Made by a program: the position numbers and the translations under genes. Shown here in pieces: positions 34,224 to 42,852 of a stretch of 64,000 nt of DNA (position 1 is its first letter; each line of letters opens with the position of its first letter). Where the stretch lies: the NCBI RefSeq assembly GCF_030405905.1, contig NZ_JASATW010000012.1:124001-188000 (forward strand). Reading direction: 5' to 3'. A model generated the notes under the pieces. That model was not told the DNA's origin. It did not search any database and saw nothing but the letters and a program-made list of their open reading frames with translations. This stretch comes from Sphaerothrix gracilis (lineage in GTDB: Bacteria > Cyanobacteriota > Cyanobacteriia > Phormidesmidales > Phormidesmidaceae).

Positions 34224-35105
34224 TTAAGTGAATAGCGCAGCGATCGCCTCGGTCGGATCGGGCTGCCGCATCAAGGATTCCCCAATCAGCACCGCCTGCG
34301 CCCCCGCTTTTTGCACAACTTGAATATCGGCTGGTGTAAACAAACCTGATTCGCTTACAACTAACACATCACGAGACTGCAGGATATCCCGCCGCTGGCC
34401 AATTATGGTTTCAGTTGTGGCTAGATCTGTCGTAAAGTTTTCTAAATTTCGGTTGTTAATGCCAATCAGCTGCACGCCATCAATCGCCAGCACCCGGTCT
34501 AATTCTTCTAAGATGTGTACTTCGACTAAAGCCCCCATTCCTAAAGCTTTGGCAATGCGGATAAAGTAGCTCAAATCTTCATCAGAGAGCACCGCCGCAA
34601 TCAGCAACACGGCATCAGCACCACTCACCCGCGCCAGATAAATCTGATAGGGATAAATCAGGAAATCCTTACACAGCAGCGGCACATCTACGGCGGCCCG
34701 CACCGCCGAAAGATAGGTAAAATCCCCTTGAAAAAACTCTTTGTCGGTCAGGACAGACAGACAAGTAGCCCCCCCGGCCACATAGGCTTCGGCGATCGCC
34801 ACTGGGTCAAAATCAGCGCGAATGATACCTTTACTGGGAGAAGCTTTTTTTACTTCTGCAATTAGCGCTGGCTGAGTTTTTCCCTGCCGCAGCGCCTCAA
34901 TAAAGCTGCGAGGCGACTCAGTTGTCAGCACCCGTCGCTGCAGCTCAGCCAAAGAGAGCTGTTCCCGCATCTGAGCAACTTCAGCTTCTTTATGCCAGAC
35001 AATTTTCTCCAGGATGTTGCGCGGTTCTGAGCCAGGAATCCGCACCTGATAGCTCAGCTCCTGCACTTTGACAGATGGATTGGGGGGGCGGCGACGAATC
35101 TTCAT
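34224..35105 (-). CDS. trpC: Indole-3-glycerol phosphate synthase
   Basis: The 293-residue protein has an N-terminal extension typical of cyanobacterial TrpC (MKIRRRPPNPSVKVQELSYQ, then NILEKIVWHKEAEVAQM). The TIM-barrel motifs are clear: ALIAEVKKASPSKGIIRADF (about 80-99, catalytic Glu and Lys), CLSVLTDKEFFQG, LLCKDFLIYPYQI, and IGINNRNLENFTTD. It closes the indole ring to give indole-3-glycerol phosphate, the TrpA substrate; trpA lies 15 kb away on the same strand. It is 102 bases downstream of lpdA. Confidence 0.96.
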   Translation of the reverse strand: MKIRRRPPNPSVKVQELSYQVRIPGSEPRNILEKIVWHKEAEVAQMREQLSLAELQRRVLTTESPRSFIEALRQGKTQPALIAEVKKASPSKGIIRADFDPVAIAEAYVAGGATCLSVLTDKEFFQGDFTYLSAVRAAVDVPLLCKDFLIYPYQIYLARVSGADAVLLIAAVLSDEDLSYFIRIAKALGMGALVEVHILEELDRVLAIDGVQLIGINNRNLENFTTDLATTETIIGQRRDILQSRDVLVVSESGLFTPADIQVVQKAGAQAVLIGESLMRQPDPTEAIAALFT

Positions 35106-35207
35106 AAGCGCAAACTCGGTAGCAATAGGGGCAGGCTTGTAGCCAACTACATCTGACTAAGCATGAATTAGCTAGACCTGTACTCGCGGTAAAACCTTTC
35201 AGCGTCT

Positions 35208-36641
35208 CTAGTGGACAACCTCAGCCCGCTTGAAAGCTTCGTCAAGCACCTCTGAAAGGGTGGGGTGGGTATGAACCATAAAGGAGAGATCTTCTACCGA
35301 TATCTTCTGGGCGATCGCATTAGCCGCTTCCTGAATTAGGTCAGAGGCGTGCAGCCCAATAATGTGCGCCCCCAAAACCTCACCCGTGTCTTTGCGATAG
35401 ATTACTTTAGCCAGTCCCTCAACTTCTCCCTCCGCTAGAGCCTTAGAGTTGCCCTTGAAATAGGTGCGCACCGCATCTACCTGAAAGCCTTCCTGCTCAG
35501 CCAGTTCTTGAGCGGCTGGCTCAGTTAGCCCCACAAAGCTAACCTCCGGATGGGTAAAGGCAGCGGCTGGAATACTGCGATAGTTGACCTGACGCGGGCG
35601 ATCGCAAATATTTTCCACCGCGATAACCCCCTGAGCGGAAGCGGCATGAGCCAGCATCATTTTGCCCATCGCATCGCCAATGGCCCAGAGGTGCGGTACC
35701 GGCTCACCATCCCGGAGGACAGCTAAATGCTCGTTTGTGGGAATGAAGCCGCGCCGATCAAGCTCTACACCAATGCTCTCAAACCCTAAATTCTTGGTGG
35801 CCGGGATGCGGCCAGTTGCCACTAAACAAGCATCAACTTCTAAAACTTCTTTGACTTCTTTAGTTTTAGGATCTGCCAGCTCAATCACCACTGGAGAACC
35901 TGGCTTGACCGTTTTGGCAATCAGGCCCACCTTGGTTTCAATATCACGGGGATTAATCAGCACCCGCTGGGCAATTTTGGCAATATCGGGATCAAACGTT
36001 GGCATCAGGCGATCGAGTGCCTCAATCATAGTCACTTCCGATCCCAGTGCCGTATAAATATCGGAAAACTCTAGCCCAATGTAGCCGCTGCCGATGATGG
36101 CAATCCACTGAGGCAGCCAGTCTAACTTGAGGGCTTCGTCGCTGGTAAAAACAGTTTTGCCATCCAGCTCAATTCCGGGCGGCACGAAGGGCACCGAGCC
36201 ACTTGAGAGCAAAATATCTTTGGCGGTGAGAACCTGACTGCCGGATGACGTCTCAACTACGACCTTTTGCTCCCCTGCCAGCTTGCCCCAGCCCTGAATG
36301 ATATCTACGCCCAACCGAGTGAGGCTGTTGCCCATATCGCCTTGAATCTTGCTGACCAGATCTTTGGCATGGTCTGCGATCGCCTGTCGCTCAAACGAGA
36401 CGTCTCCCACCTGAATGCCCAGCGATTTGAGATGGTGAGCATCCCGCAGCTCTCTCACTCTGCCGGAGGCTGCTAGCAGCGCCTTAGAAGGAATGCAGCC
36501 GCGATTGACGCAGGTACCGCCCATGTCTGCTGCTTCGATAATGGCGGTCTTAAGACCACACTTAACAGCATGCAGCGCGGCACCGTGTCCACCCACGCCA
36601 GCCCCAATAATCACTAAGTCGTAATCGAACGCCTGACTCAC
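35208..36641 (-). CDS. lpdA: Dihydrolipoyl dehydrogenase
   Basis: The likely start is the GTG at 36641 (MSQAFDYDLVIIGAG; 477 residues), because GGAGAGG lies five bases upstream; that Shine-Dalgarno sits inside an alternative ATG frame at 36656. It has the FAD site IIGAGVGGHGAALHA, the redox disulfide GGTCVNRGCIPSKALL, the NAD site IIGSGYIGLEFSDIY, and the C-terminal catalytic His-Glu in HTHPTLSEVLDEAF. It is the E3 enzyme of pyruvate dehydrogenase and glycine decarboxylase complexes. The adjacent order lpdA-trpC on one strand suggests a shared transcript. Confidence 0.95.
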   Translation of the reverse strand: MSQAFDYDLVIIGAGVGGHGAALHAVKCGLKTAIIEAADMGGTCVNRGCIPSKALLAASGRVRELRDAHHLKSLGIQVGDVSFERQAIADHAKDLVSKIQGDMGNSLTRLGVDIIQGWGKLAGEQKVVVETSSGSQVLTAKDILLSSGSVPFVPPGIELDGKTVFTSDEALKLDWLPQWIAIIGSGYIGLEFSDIYTALGSEVTMIEALDRLMPTFDPDIAKIAQRVLINPRDIETKVGLIAKTVKPGSPVVIELADPKTKEVKEVLEVDACLVATGRIPATKNLGFESIGVELDRRGFIPTNEHLAVLRDGEPVPHLWAIGDAMGKMMLAHAASAQGVIAVENICDRPRQVNYRSIPAAAFTHPEVSFVGLTEPAAQELAEQEGFQVDAVRTYFKGNSKALAEGEVEGLAKVIYRKDTGEVLGAHIIGLHASDLIQEAANAIAQKISVEDLSFMVHTHPTLSEVLDEAFKRAEVVH

Positions 36642-36727
36642 GTCCCTCTCCTGCATCCAAATAGGCCAATCTAGGCAATTGCTAACATCGCTAATGTCTA
36701 AGGATGTTAGTCATACCATAGCTATCG

Positions 36728-36742
36728 TTACACAAAATTACA
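36728..36742. promoter_or_regulatory. TTACA direct repeat resembling an HLR1 element
   Basis: Two TTACA units are spaced by five bases, as in the HLR1 element bound by RpaB, but two other consensus positions differ. It lies between the divergent lpdA and the small 36923 gene. Weak support. Confidence 0.2.
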
Positions 36743-36922
36743 CGCTTCCAACTGTTGCTCAGCAGCTCATGGCTGAATCAGCGGTTGGCGCAACGTGATT
36801 TTGTCATTAGTTTTGGGCATGTTCTAGAAATTCAGCCCTAGGTTTAATAAATTTGCGCTTTTATCCGGTTGATGTCTGTATCTATTAGCAACTAAGTTAA
36901 ATATCTCAAGGGGGCATCTTGG

Positions 36923-37228
36923 ATGAACGTTAGCAATCACAGACTTTCCTTATCGGCTTCTGGAGCAGATTTTATGCCAGATCCCCTGAAAAATCAGCGC
37001 CAGTCTGCTGCCAAAGAGTTTAGACAATCCTTGGCTGCCCTAGAGGCTTTTTTAAACTCGGTAGAAGCAGAGCAAGGTTCCGCCAATACCGCTTCAGAAA
37101 CATCCTCACCCCAGAAGGGTGCGAAACAGTCCATCGATTTAGCAGCCCTAGAAGAGGCGGCTGCCGACATTGAGCGCTACATGGAAGATCAGTCTCACTC
37201 ATCGCCTGAGTCCTCTTCTGAAGATTAG
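36923..37228 (+). CDS. Small acidic protein of unknown function
   Basis: The 101-residue protein has a helical core (about 28-50; AAKEFRQSLAALEAFLNSVE), a Ser/Gln/Thr-rich linker, a second helix (IDLAALEEAAADIERYME, about 71-88) and an acidic Ser-rich tail. An internal ATG at residue 18 (MPDPLKNQRQ) is an alternative start; a GGGGG run lies 10-15 bases before the first ATG. I recognise no family. Its stop overlaps the stop of the convergent methyltransferase gene. Confidence 0.6.
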   Translation: MNVSNHRLSLSASGADFMPDPLKNQRQSAAKEFRQSLAALEAFLNSVEAEQGSANTASETSSPQKGAKQSIDLAALEEAAADIERYMEDQSHSSPESSSED

Positions 37229-38025
37229 CGGTCCGATCGATTTTGCCGCTGGCGCTGGGCCTCAAATAGGATAACAGCAGCGGCGATCGCGACATTAAGC
37301 GATTCAACCTTGGGACTTACTGGGATGTTGATAATGTCCGTTGCTCGTTCAGTAAGGGCTGGAGAAAGTCCGCCTCCCTCATTGCCTAACAGCAAAACGG
37401 TTGGTCTAGATAAATCGCAGCTCCAATAGTTTTTAGAAGCTGCCGCCGCTGTAGCCAGTATCTGAATATCGGCGCGACGCCACTGGTCAATTTGCTCCGG
37501 CAGGTTGGGACTCACCTGCATTGGCAGATTGAACCACTGACCTACCGTTGACCGCAGAACTTTGGGATGGGCCAGATCAACACTGTCTTCACTGAGCCAA
37601 AGTCCATCAGCATTAACCGCCACCGCTGTGCGAATGATTGTTCCCAGATTGCCCGGATCTTGAATAGTCTCCAAAACCAGTCCTAGCTGAGGCTGACTAG
37701 GACAGGGATAGTAGGCTTCATCAGGGGCATAACGGGCCGTGGCAATGACGCCATCTGGCGTTACCGTCGTTGCCATTGCTTTCAACACTTCTGGCGCAAC
37801 CTGTTCATGACGCTCAGCCTGGGCGATCGCCTGCTGCCAAAGCTGGGGATGCTGTTCTTGCCACAGAGCCGTATAGCAAACTATCTCAATGGGATATTTA
37901 ACTGAGCAGGCCGCCTCGAGCAAATGAGTGCCTTCGATTAAGAACCGCTGCTGCGATCGCCGCTCTTTAGTCTGGCCTAGCTTGCGAATTTGCTTAACTA
38001 AAGGATTTTTGAGGCTGGTGAGCAT
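37225..38025 (-). CDS. SpoU/TrmH-family RNA methyltransferase
   Basis: Starting at the ATG at 38025 (MLTSLKNPLVKQIRKL) the product is 266 residues; a longer in-frame start at 38094 looks like non-coding leader. An N-terminal substrate-binding domain (RRSQQRFLIEGTHLLEAA) precedes the SPOUT knot with its three motifs: TIQDPGNLGTIIRTA, LLLGNEGGGLSP and IPVSPKVESLNVAIAAAVILFE. It methylates a ribose 2'-OH in rRNA or tRNA using S-adenosylmethionine; the target is not known. It resembles RlmB/YsgA-type enzymes. Confidence 0.88.
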   Translation of the reverse strand: MLTSLKNPLVKQIRKLGQTKERRSQQRFLIEGTHLLEAACSVKYPIEIVCYTALWQEQHPQLWQQAIAQAERHEQVAPEVLKAMATTVTPDGVIATARYAPDEAYYPCPSQPQLGLVLETIQDPGNLGTIIRTAVAVNADGLWLSEDSVDLAHPKVLRSTVGQWFNLPMQVSPNLPEQIDQWRRADIQILATAAAASKNYWSCDLSRPTVLLLGNEGGGLSPALTERATDIINIPVSPKVESLNVAIAAAVILFEAQRQRQNRSDR

Positions 38026-38322
38026 CGGCGGAGAAAGATTGAATGGCAGCAATTGAAAAAGATTTGGCGGCAAAAACGGCGAAAAATGACCCATTCATCG
38101 CAAAAATACAGAAAAAGTATAGATATTAAATATTTCGTTGGAGAATGCGAGCAGTCATAAGACAATCTGACCGAATTATGGCTAATCATGCTCGCTGATA
38201 GCCACCCAAAATTTATCTATTGGCCATCCGTCAAAGCTTGATTTTTGCACCAAAATTTGCTGTCAATTCGGTAAAATTGACCTTTTCCCAACTGCCTGAT
38301 GAGCCGATAAGCTCTTGCTCTA

Positions 38323-38406
38323 TGCGGAACCCGGGACTTGAACCCGGAAGTTCTTAAGAACACTAGAACCTGAATCTAGCGCGTCTACCAATTCCGCCAG
38401 TTCCGC
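38323..38406 (-). tRNA. trnL-CAG: tRNA-Leu(CAG)
   Basis: Read leftward, acceptor GCGGAAC pairs with GTTCCGC, with discriminator A. The D arm contains GGCGGAATTGGTAGACGC, the anticodon stem CTAGA/TCTAG holds loop TTCAGGT (anticodon CAG), a long variable arm (GTGTTCTTAAGAAC) follows, and the T arm is CCGGGTTCAAGTCCCGG. CCA is not encoded. The long variable arm confirms a class II tRNA. Confidence 0.95.
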
Positions 38407-38507
38407 ACTGGACGCAGTTATCACTGCGATTCATAATCATCCGGCAAAGGAGCACATTCGTCAACCTATAGAAACGCAAAAATTATTTAATTTTTTGTTG
38501 CCAATCC

Positions 38508-39986
38508 TTGACGGATTTCAGATCTGACAAAATACGGATATATCCTCTGGATGAGTTTCGGGTAGAATCTAACCGAAATTACTGCGCTGCACGTTTGGAG
38601 GACACTCCCATTACTTCCCCCATTATTACCCCCAACTCATCTGCTCCCAACGGCGCAAATAGCGTCCTCGAAATTTGGGGCAGACACACGCTAAGTGGAC
38701 AAGTTCAAATTAGCGGTGCCAAAAATTCGGCTTTGGTGGTGATGGCCGGTGCTTTGCTTTGCTCCCAAGACTGCCGCATTCGCAACATCCCCTCCTTGGT
38801 CGATGTGGCTCGTATGGGTGAAGTTCTCCTGGCGCTAGGCGTCAAGGTGGAGCACAGCAATGACACGCTCACCATCGACTCTAAGCACCTGAGTCATTCC
38901 CGCGCGCCTTATGAACTGGTAAGCCAGCTCCGGGCCAGCTTCTTTGTGATTGGGCCGCTGCTGGCCCGTTTAGGCGTAGCCCGCGTTCCTTTACCCGGCG
39001 GCTGTGCAATTGGGGCGCGCCCTGTAGACCTACACGTACGGGGTCTGCGGGCGATGGGCGCTGAAGTACACATTGATCACGGCACGGTTCATGCCTGCGT
39101 CCGGGGCAGTCGGGGCCGTCTACAGGGCGCCCGGATTTACCTGGACTATCCCAGCGTGGGAGCAACGGAAACGCTGATGATGGCGGCTACCCTAGCTGAG
39201 GGGGAAACAATTATCGAAAATGCAGCCCAGGAGCCTGAGGTTGTCGATCTGGCTAACTTCTGCCGGGCTATGGGAGCGCGAATTCGCGGCGCTGGCACCA
39301 ACACCATCACTATTTCTGGCGTGCCTAGCCTCCACTCCACTGACTACAGTATTATTCCCGATCGCATCGAAGCTGGCACCTTCCTAATTGCTGCCGCCAT
39401 CACCGGCTCTGAAATTACCCTAGCCCCCGTCATTCCCGATCACCTTACCGCCGTCATCGCCAAGCTGCGCGAAGCCGGAGCTAAAATTACGCCTGAGGTA
39501 CACAACCGCCTGCGGATTAAGGCCGGATCTCAGATTTTGGCCACCGATACGCAGACTCGCCCTTTCCCAGGGTTTCCCACTGATATGCAGGCTCAGTTCA
39601 TGGCGCTAATGACGCTGAGCAACGGTAACAGCATGATCACAGAGACGGTGTTTGAAAATCGTCTGCGTCATGTGGGAGAACTGGTCCGCATGGGCGCGGA
39701 CGTTCGGATGAAAGGCAACTGCGCTATTATTCGCGGCGTTCCCTATCTAGCGGGTGCCCCCGTAACAGCAACCGATCTCCGCGCTTCTGCGGCGCTGGTG
39801 ATTGCTGGTTTGGCGGCAGAAGGTAAAACTCAGATTCAGGGTTTACACCACCTCGATCGCGGTTATGACAACCTAGAGCATAAGTTATCTAAGCTGGGTG
39901 CTAAGCTACAGCGGGTTGAGTCGGAAATGCCGGAAGAGGCCGCTAAGCCGGTTGAAGCTGCTGTGACAACACCTGCAGGTGAATAA
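38508..39986 (+). CDS. murA: UDP-N-acetylglucosamine 1-carboxyvinyltransferase
   Basis: The open frame gives up to 492 residues from a TTG at 38508, but that start lacks a ribosome site. The conserved part begins at VLEIWGRHTLSGQVQISGAKNSAL, with the Lys-Asn of the UDP-GlcNAc site. There is no ATG in the first 60 codons. A GGAGG at 38597-38601 lies eight bases before an in-frame ATT at 38610, so translation may begin on ATT (458 residues, close to family length). Later motifs: PGGCAIGARPVDLHVRGLRA (the usual catalytic Cys loop is CAIG here), and FPTDMQAQFMAL. MurA starts peptidoglycan synthesis by adding enolpyruvyl to UDP-GlcNAc. Confidence 0.94.
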   Translation: MTDFRSDKIRIYPLDEFRVESNRNYCAARLEDTPITSPIITPNSSAPNGANSVLEIWGRHTLSGQVQISGAKNSALVVMAGALLCSQDCRIRNIPSLVDVARMGEVLLALGVKVEHSNDTLTIDSKHLSHSRAPYELVSQLRASFFVIGPLLARLGVARVPLPGGCAIGARPVDLHVRGLRAMGAEVHIDHGTVHACVRGSRGRLQGARIYLDYPSVGATETLMMAATLAEGETIIENAAQEPEVVDLANFCRAMGARIRGAGTNTITISGVPSLHSTDYSIIPDRIEAGTFLIAAAITGSEITLAPVIPDHLTAVIAKLREAGAKITPEVHNRLRIKAGSQILATDTQTRPFPGFPTDMQAQFMALMTLSNGNSMITETVFENRLRHVGELVRMGADVRMKGNCAIIRGVPYLAGAPVTATDLRASAALVIAGLAAEGKTQIQGLHHLDRGYDNLEHKLSKLGAKLQRVESEMPEEAAKPVEAAVTTPAGE

Positions 39987-40088
39987 GATTCGGTTATTTC
40001 GCCTCCGGGCTAGCCTATAGCCTCGCTATACTGACAGGAAGGCCACTTGCTGTCAGTACTTTGGCTATAAACTTACAGTCACGCTGAG

Positions 40089-40961
40089 ATGAACGTTTCT
40101 AAAACGCTACTGGTCGGGCTAAAAGCAGATCATTTTCGCCATCCACTGGATTTGGAGGCGACTCAGGCGCTAAAGCAGCTCCCTGGACTGGATGTTTTGG
40201 TGCGCAACCTGGTTGGGCCAATTGCCGAGCAGTTTTTCTACCTAGAAAATATTGCCTCTAGCGTTTTGGTCAGCGATCGCCAGCTACCTCACCTGCACCA
40301 ACTCCTACAGGAAGCCTGCCGCATCTTAGATCTTGAACTTCCCCAGCTCTACATTCGCCAGCATCCTGTCCCCAATGCTTATACCTTTGCTATGCGGGGC
40401 AAGCAGCCGTTCATTGTGGTTCATACGGCTCTGATTGATTTGCTGACACCGCCAGAAATTCAGGCGGTAATTGCCCACGAACTCGGTCATCTCAAGTGCG
40501 ACCATAGCGTTTACCTGACGCTGGCCAACATTATTACCCTTGCCGCTAGCCAGCTCCCGATGGGGGCGGTGCTAGTGCAAAACTTCCAGTCTCAAATTCT
40601 GGAATGGGTACGCTGCGCAGAATTCACCTGCGATCGCGCGGCTCTACTGGTCACCCAAGATCCAAAAGTAGTGGCTTCTCTGCTGATGAAGCTTTCCGGC
40701 GGTTCGCCGACCCTAGCGCCTCAGCTCAACCTAGAGGCTTTTCTGGAACAGGCGCGCTCTTATGATGCCATCAGCAATTCGCAGATTGGGGAAATGCTCA
40801 AGCAGGCTCGCACCAGCGAGATGACCCATCCGGTTCCGGTTTTACGAGCTAGAGAGATTGATCGATGGGCCAGCAGCCGCAATTATCAACAGCTTTTAAA
40901 TCGGAGCTTAATTCAGTATAATGATGAAACCCATCTCAAGGGCGGATGGCGGAATTGGTAG
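40089..40961 (+). CDS. M48-family metalloprotease (HtpX-like)
   Basis: The 290-residue protein has the zinc motif HELGHLKCDH (130-139), with a downstream Glu zinc-ligand candidate in CAEFTCDRAALLV. It resembles soluble-domain M48 proteases related to HtpX/Ste24, with one moderately hydrophobic segment after the motif (LANIITLAASQLPMGAVLV). It likely degrades misfolded proteins. Its last codons (KGGWRNW) are encoded by bases that also form the 5' end of tRNA-Leu(CAA): the gene and tRNA overlap by 22 bases. Confidence 0.86.
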   Translation: MNVSKTLLVGLKADHFRHPLDLEATQALKQLPGLDVLVRNLVGPIAEQFFYLENIASSVLVSDRQLPHLHQLLQEACRILDLELPQLYIRQHPVPNAYTFAMRGKQPFIVVHTALIDLLTPPEIQAVIAHELGHLKCDHSVYLTLANIITLAASQLPMGAVLVQNFQSQILEWVRCAEFTCDRAALLVTQDPKVVASLLMKLSGGSPTLAPQLNLEAFLEQARSYDAISNSQIGEMLKQARTSEMTHPVPVLRAREIDRWASSRNYQQLLNRSLIQYNDETHLKGGWRNW

Positions 40962-41021
40962 ACGCACCACACTCAAAATGTGGCGGCTTCGGTCGTGAGA
41001 GTTCGAGTCTCTCTCCGCCCA
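40940..41021 (+). tRNA. trnL-CAA: tRNA-Leu(CAA)
   Basis: Acceptor GGGCGGA pairs with TCCGCCC, discriminator A. The D arm is GCGGAATTGGTAGACGC, the anticodon stem CCACA/TGTGG holds loop CTCAAAA (anticodon CAA), the variable arm is CGGCTTCGGTCG, and the T arm is GAGAGTTCGAGTCTCTC. CCA is not encoded. The first 22 bases overlap the end of the M48 protease gene. Confidence 0.95.
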
Positions 41022-41212
41022 TGTTTATTAAATTACTAGGAGAACGCCGATGTCACAGCTCAAACGGTGGGAGTCTCCTCGCCGGCGAGGACGTAACCAC
41101 AAAGGAAAAGGCGGCTCAGCCCGTCAGCGCCAAAAGATGAAGCAGCGACAGCTCTGGCGGCAGCGACTTCAGCAGCCTGACCCATCCGATAAAACACTGA
41201 CAATAGAGAGCA

Positions 41213-41240
41213 AGAGAGAGGTTAACCTCTCTCTTTTTTT
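41213..41240 (+). terminator. Rho-independent terminator
   Basis: A perfect nine-pair stem AGAGAGAGG (41213-41221) / CCTCTCTCT (41226-41234) with loop TTAA is followed by six further T. It probably ends the transcript containing the protease gene and tRNA-Leu(CAA). Confidence 0.85.
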
Positions 41241-41466
41241 ATGCATTTCTTCGGTTCTCTCAGCCAAATCTTTCCGCCACAATAAAGTGACTGAGGGTTC
41301 AGTCGTTAGAACTTCACGAAGTCTTGTTCATAAGTTTTCGCTCTGAAGCCAACCGGGTCAAAGAACGCACTCCGGATTTGGGCACCTTAGTATTACGCAA
41401 TCCTTTATTTTTGGGTAAATTGCTTTGAAAGAGGACGTTGGCAAGCAACTATCTTCAGTTTCAGTT

Positions 41467-41931
41467 ATGCCCGCGCCAGCAGCGGGAAGTTCCTACCTAG
41501 TTACGCTTTGTACTCACAAAAGAGAATCCTTGTTTGGCGGTTCAAGCAGCAGCGTAATTGAACTCAACCAGCTAGGAGAAATTGCGGCGGATGAATGGGT
41601 ACGCTCAGCAGCTAGACACCGGGAAATTCAGTTAGATCAGTGGATAGTGCGGCCCGACTGCATTCAAGGCATTATCCTTGTTAAGTCAACCATCACCCTA
41701 GATGGAACGAATCGTCACCGCTCTCTTACAGTTTCAAAGCCCCGCGCCCTCTCCGCTTTTGTCGCCGGTTTTAAAGCTGCTGCTGCTAAGCGAATCAATC
41801 TGCTGCGCAATCAGCCGGGTAGCCCGGTTTGGGAACGCAGCTATCAGGATCAAAAAATTGCCGATGTCAGAGATCTCAATCGTCTGCGACAAAGACTAGA
41901 GCCGATGGCTTTTCCTTTCTATAGCTATTAG
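41467..41931 (+). CDS. Degenerate REP-associated tyrosine transposase (RAYT)-like protein
   Basis: The product is 154 residues from the ATG at 41467 (168 from a TTG at 41425; neither has a good ribosome site). The backbone follows the Y1/RAYT pattern: YLVTLCTHKRESLFGG, then LNQLGEIAADEWVRSAARH, LSAFVAGFKAAAAKRINLLRN, and PVWERSYQDQKIADVRDLNRLRQRL. The catalytic HUH motif, normally like MPNHVHGI, reads RPDCIQGI, so both His are lost. The candidate nucleophile Tyr of the RSY segment remains. It should be inactive as a nuclease, either a decaying element or a domesticated DNA-binding protein. No REP palindrome or terminal repeat is evident at its ends. Confidence 0.68.
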   Translation: MPAPAAGSSYLVTLCTHKRESLFGGSSSSVIELNQLGEIAADEWVRSAARHREIQLDQWIVRPDCIQGIILVKSTITLDGTNRHRSLTVSKPRALSAFVAGFKAAAAKRINLLRNQPGSPVWERSYQDQKIADVRDLNRLRQRLEPMAFPFYSY

Positions 41932-42018
41932 ACATGCGGCGGATGAAAGGCGTTGTGTCTGGCAGTAAAAAGCTTTAAGTTAAGTACGCTATCACTAGCC
42001 AACAATGCCCTTAACCTC

Positions 42019-42654
42019 ATGGCCGGACAAGTTCATAGGATCTCCCATCCACTGATTCAGCACAAGCTGACTCTGATGCGCCGCGCTGAAACCAGTACCG
42101 CCAAGTTCCGCGACTTACTCAAGGAGATCAGTATGCTGCTGGCCTATGAGGTGACGCGCGATCTGCCGCTGAAGACAGAAACTATTCAGACGCCGCTGAT
42201 GCCAATGGCAGCACCTGTGCTAGCCCCAGACAAAAAGATGGTGATCATTTCCATCATGCGAGCGGGACAGGGCATTTTAGACGGCATTTTGGAGCTGATT
42301 CCCTCGGCCCGCGTTGGTCACATTGGCTTGTACCGGGACCCGCGCTCTCATGTCGTGATTGAATACTATTTCAAAGTGCCCCACGACATTGCCGATCGGG
42401 ATGTACTGCTGGTAGATCCGATGATTGCTACGGGGAATACGGCAGTGGCGGCGGTTAACCGCCTCAAGCAAATTCAGCCCCGATCAATTCGCTTTGTCTG
42501 TTTGCTAGCGGCTCCAGAAGGAGTTGAGCAGCTCCATGCCGTACACCCCGATGTTCCCCTCTATACGGCTGCCATTGATGACAAGCTAGACGAACACGGC
42601 TACATTTTGCCGGGGTTGGGAGACGCAGGCGATCGCCTGTTTGGTACGCGCTGA
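42019..42654 (+). CDS. upp: Uracil phosphoribosyltransferase
   Basis: The ATG at 42019 gives 211 residues (MAGQVHRISHPLIQHKL), the usual UPRT length; the upstream in-frame TTG would add 22 residues. Motifs are FRDLLKEISMLLAYEVTRDL, ISIMRAGQGILDGIL, the PRPP loop VLLVDPMIATGNTAVAA (about 132-148), and the uracil-binding C-terminal YILPGLGDAGDRLFGT. It converts uracil and PRPP to UMP in pyrimidine salvage. No ribosome site is obvious before the ATG. Confidence 0.94.
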   Translation: MAGQVHRISHPLIQHKLTLMRRAETSTAKFRDLLKEISMLLAYEVTRDLPLKTETIQTPLMPMAAPVLAPDKKMVIISIMRAGQGILDGILELIPSARVGHIGLYRDPRSHVVIEYYFKVPHDIADRDVLLVDPMIATGNTAVAAVNRLKQIQPRSIRFVCLLAAPEGVEQLHAVHPDVPLYTAAIDDKLDEHGYILPGLGDAGDRLFGTR

Positions 42655-42852
42655 GCTTTTGCAAGCATTTCCTCTAAAGACGTAGCATCAGGCCGAGGCT
42701 TTGAGTCGGTGTTAAGTTTGAGAAACTCTGCTGCAAGCTGGCTTAGGATGGGGGCAGCTACGTTTCTGTCTATCCGCTTACTGCCCTTTGCTTGTGTTGG
42801 ATATTCGTCAGTTCTTCCAAGCGACTAACCCAGCGCGATCGCTGGATCCTAA

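Noticed and set aside
35662..36057. 131-codon rightward frame opposite lpdA
   Set aside because: It is antisense to a well-conserved dihydrolipoyl dehydrogenase and shows no domain.
40946..41140. 64-codon frame starting inside tRNA-Leu(CAA)
   Set aside because: It reads through the tRNA sequence and its start has no independent support.
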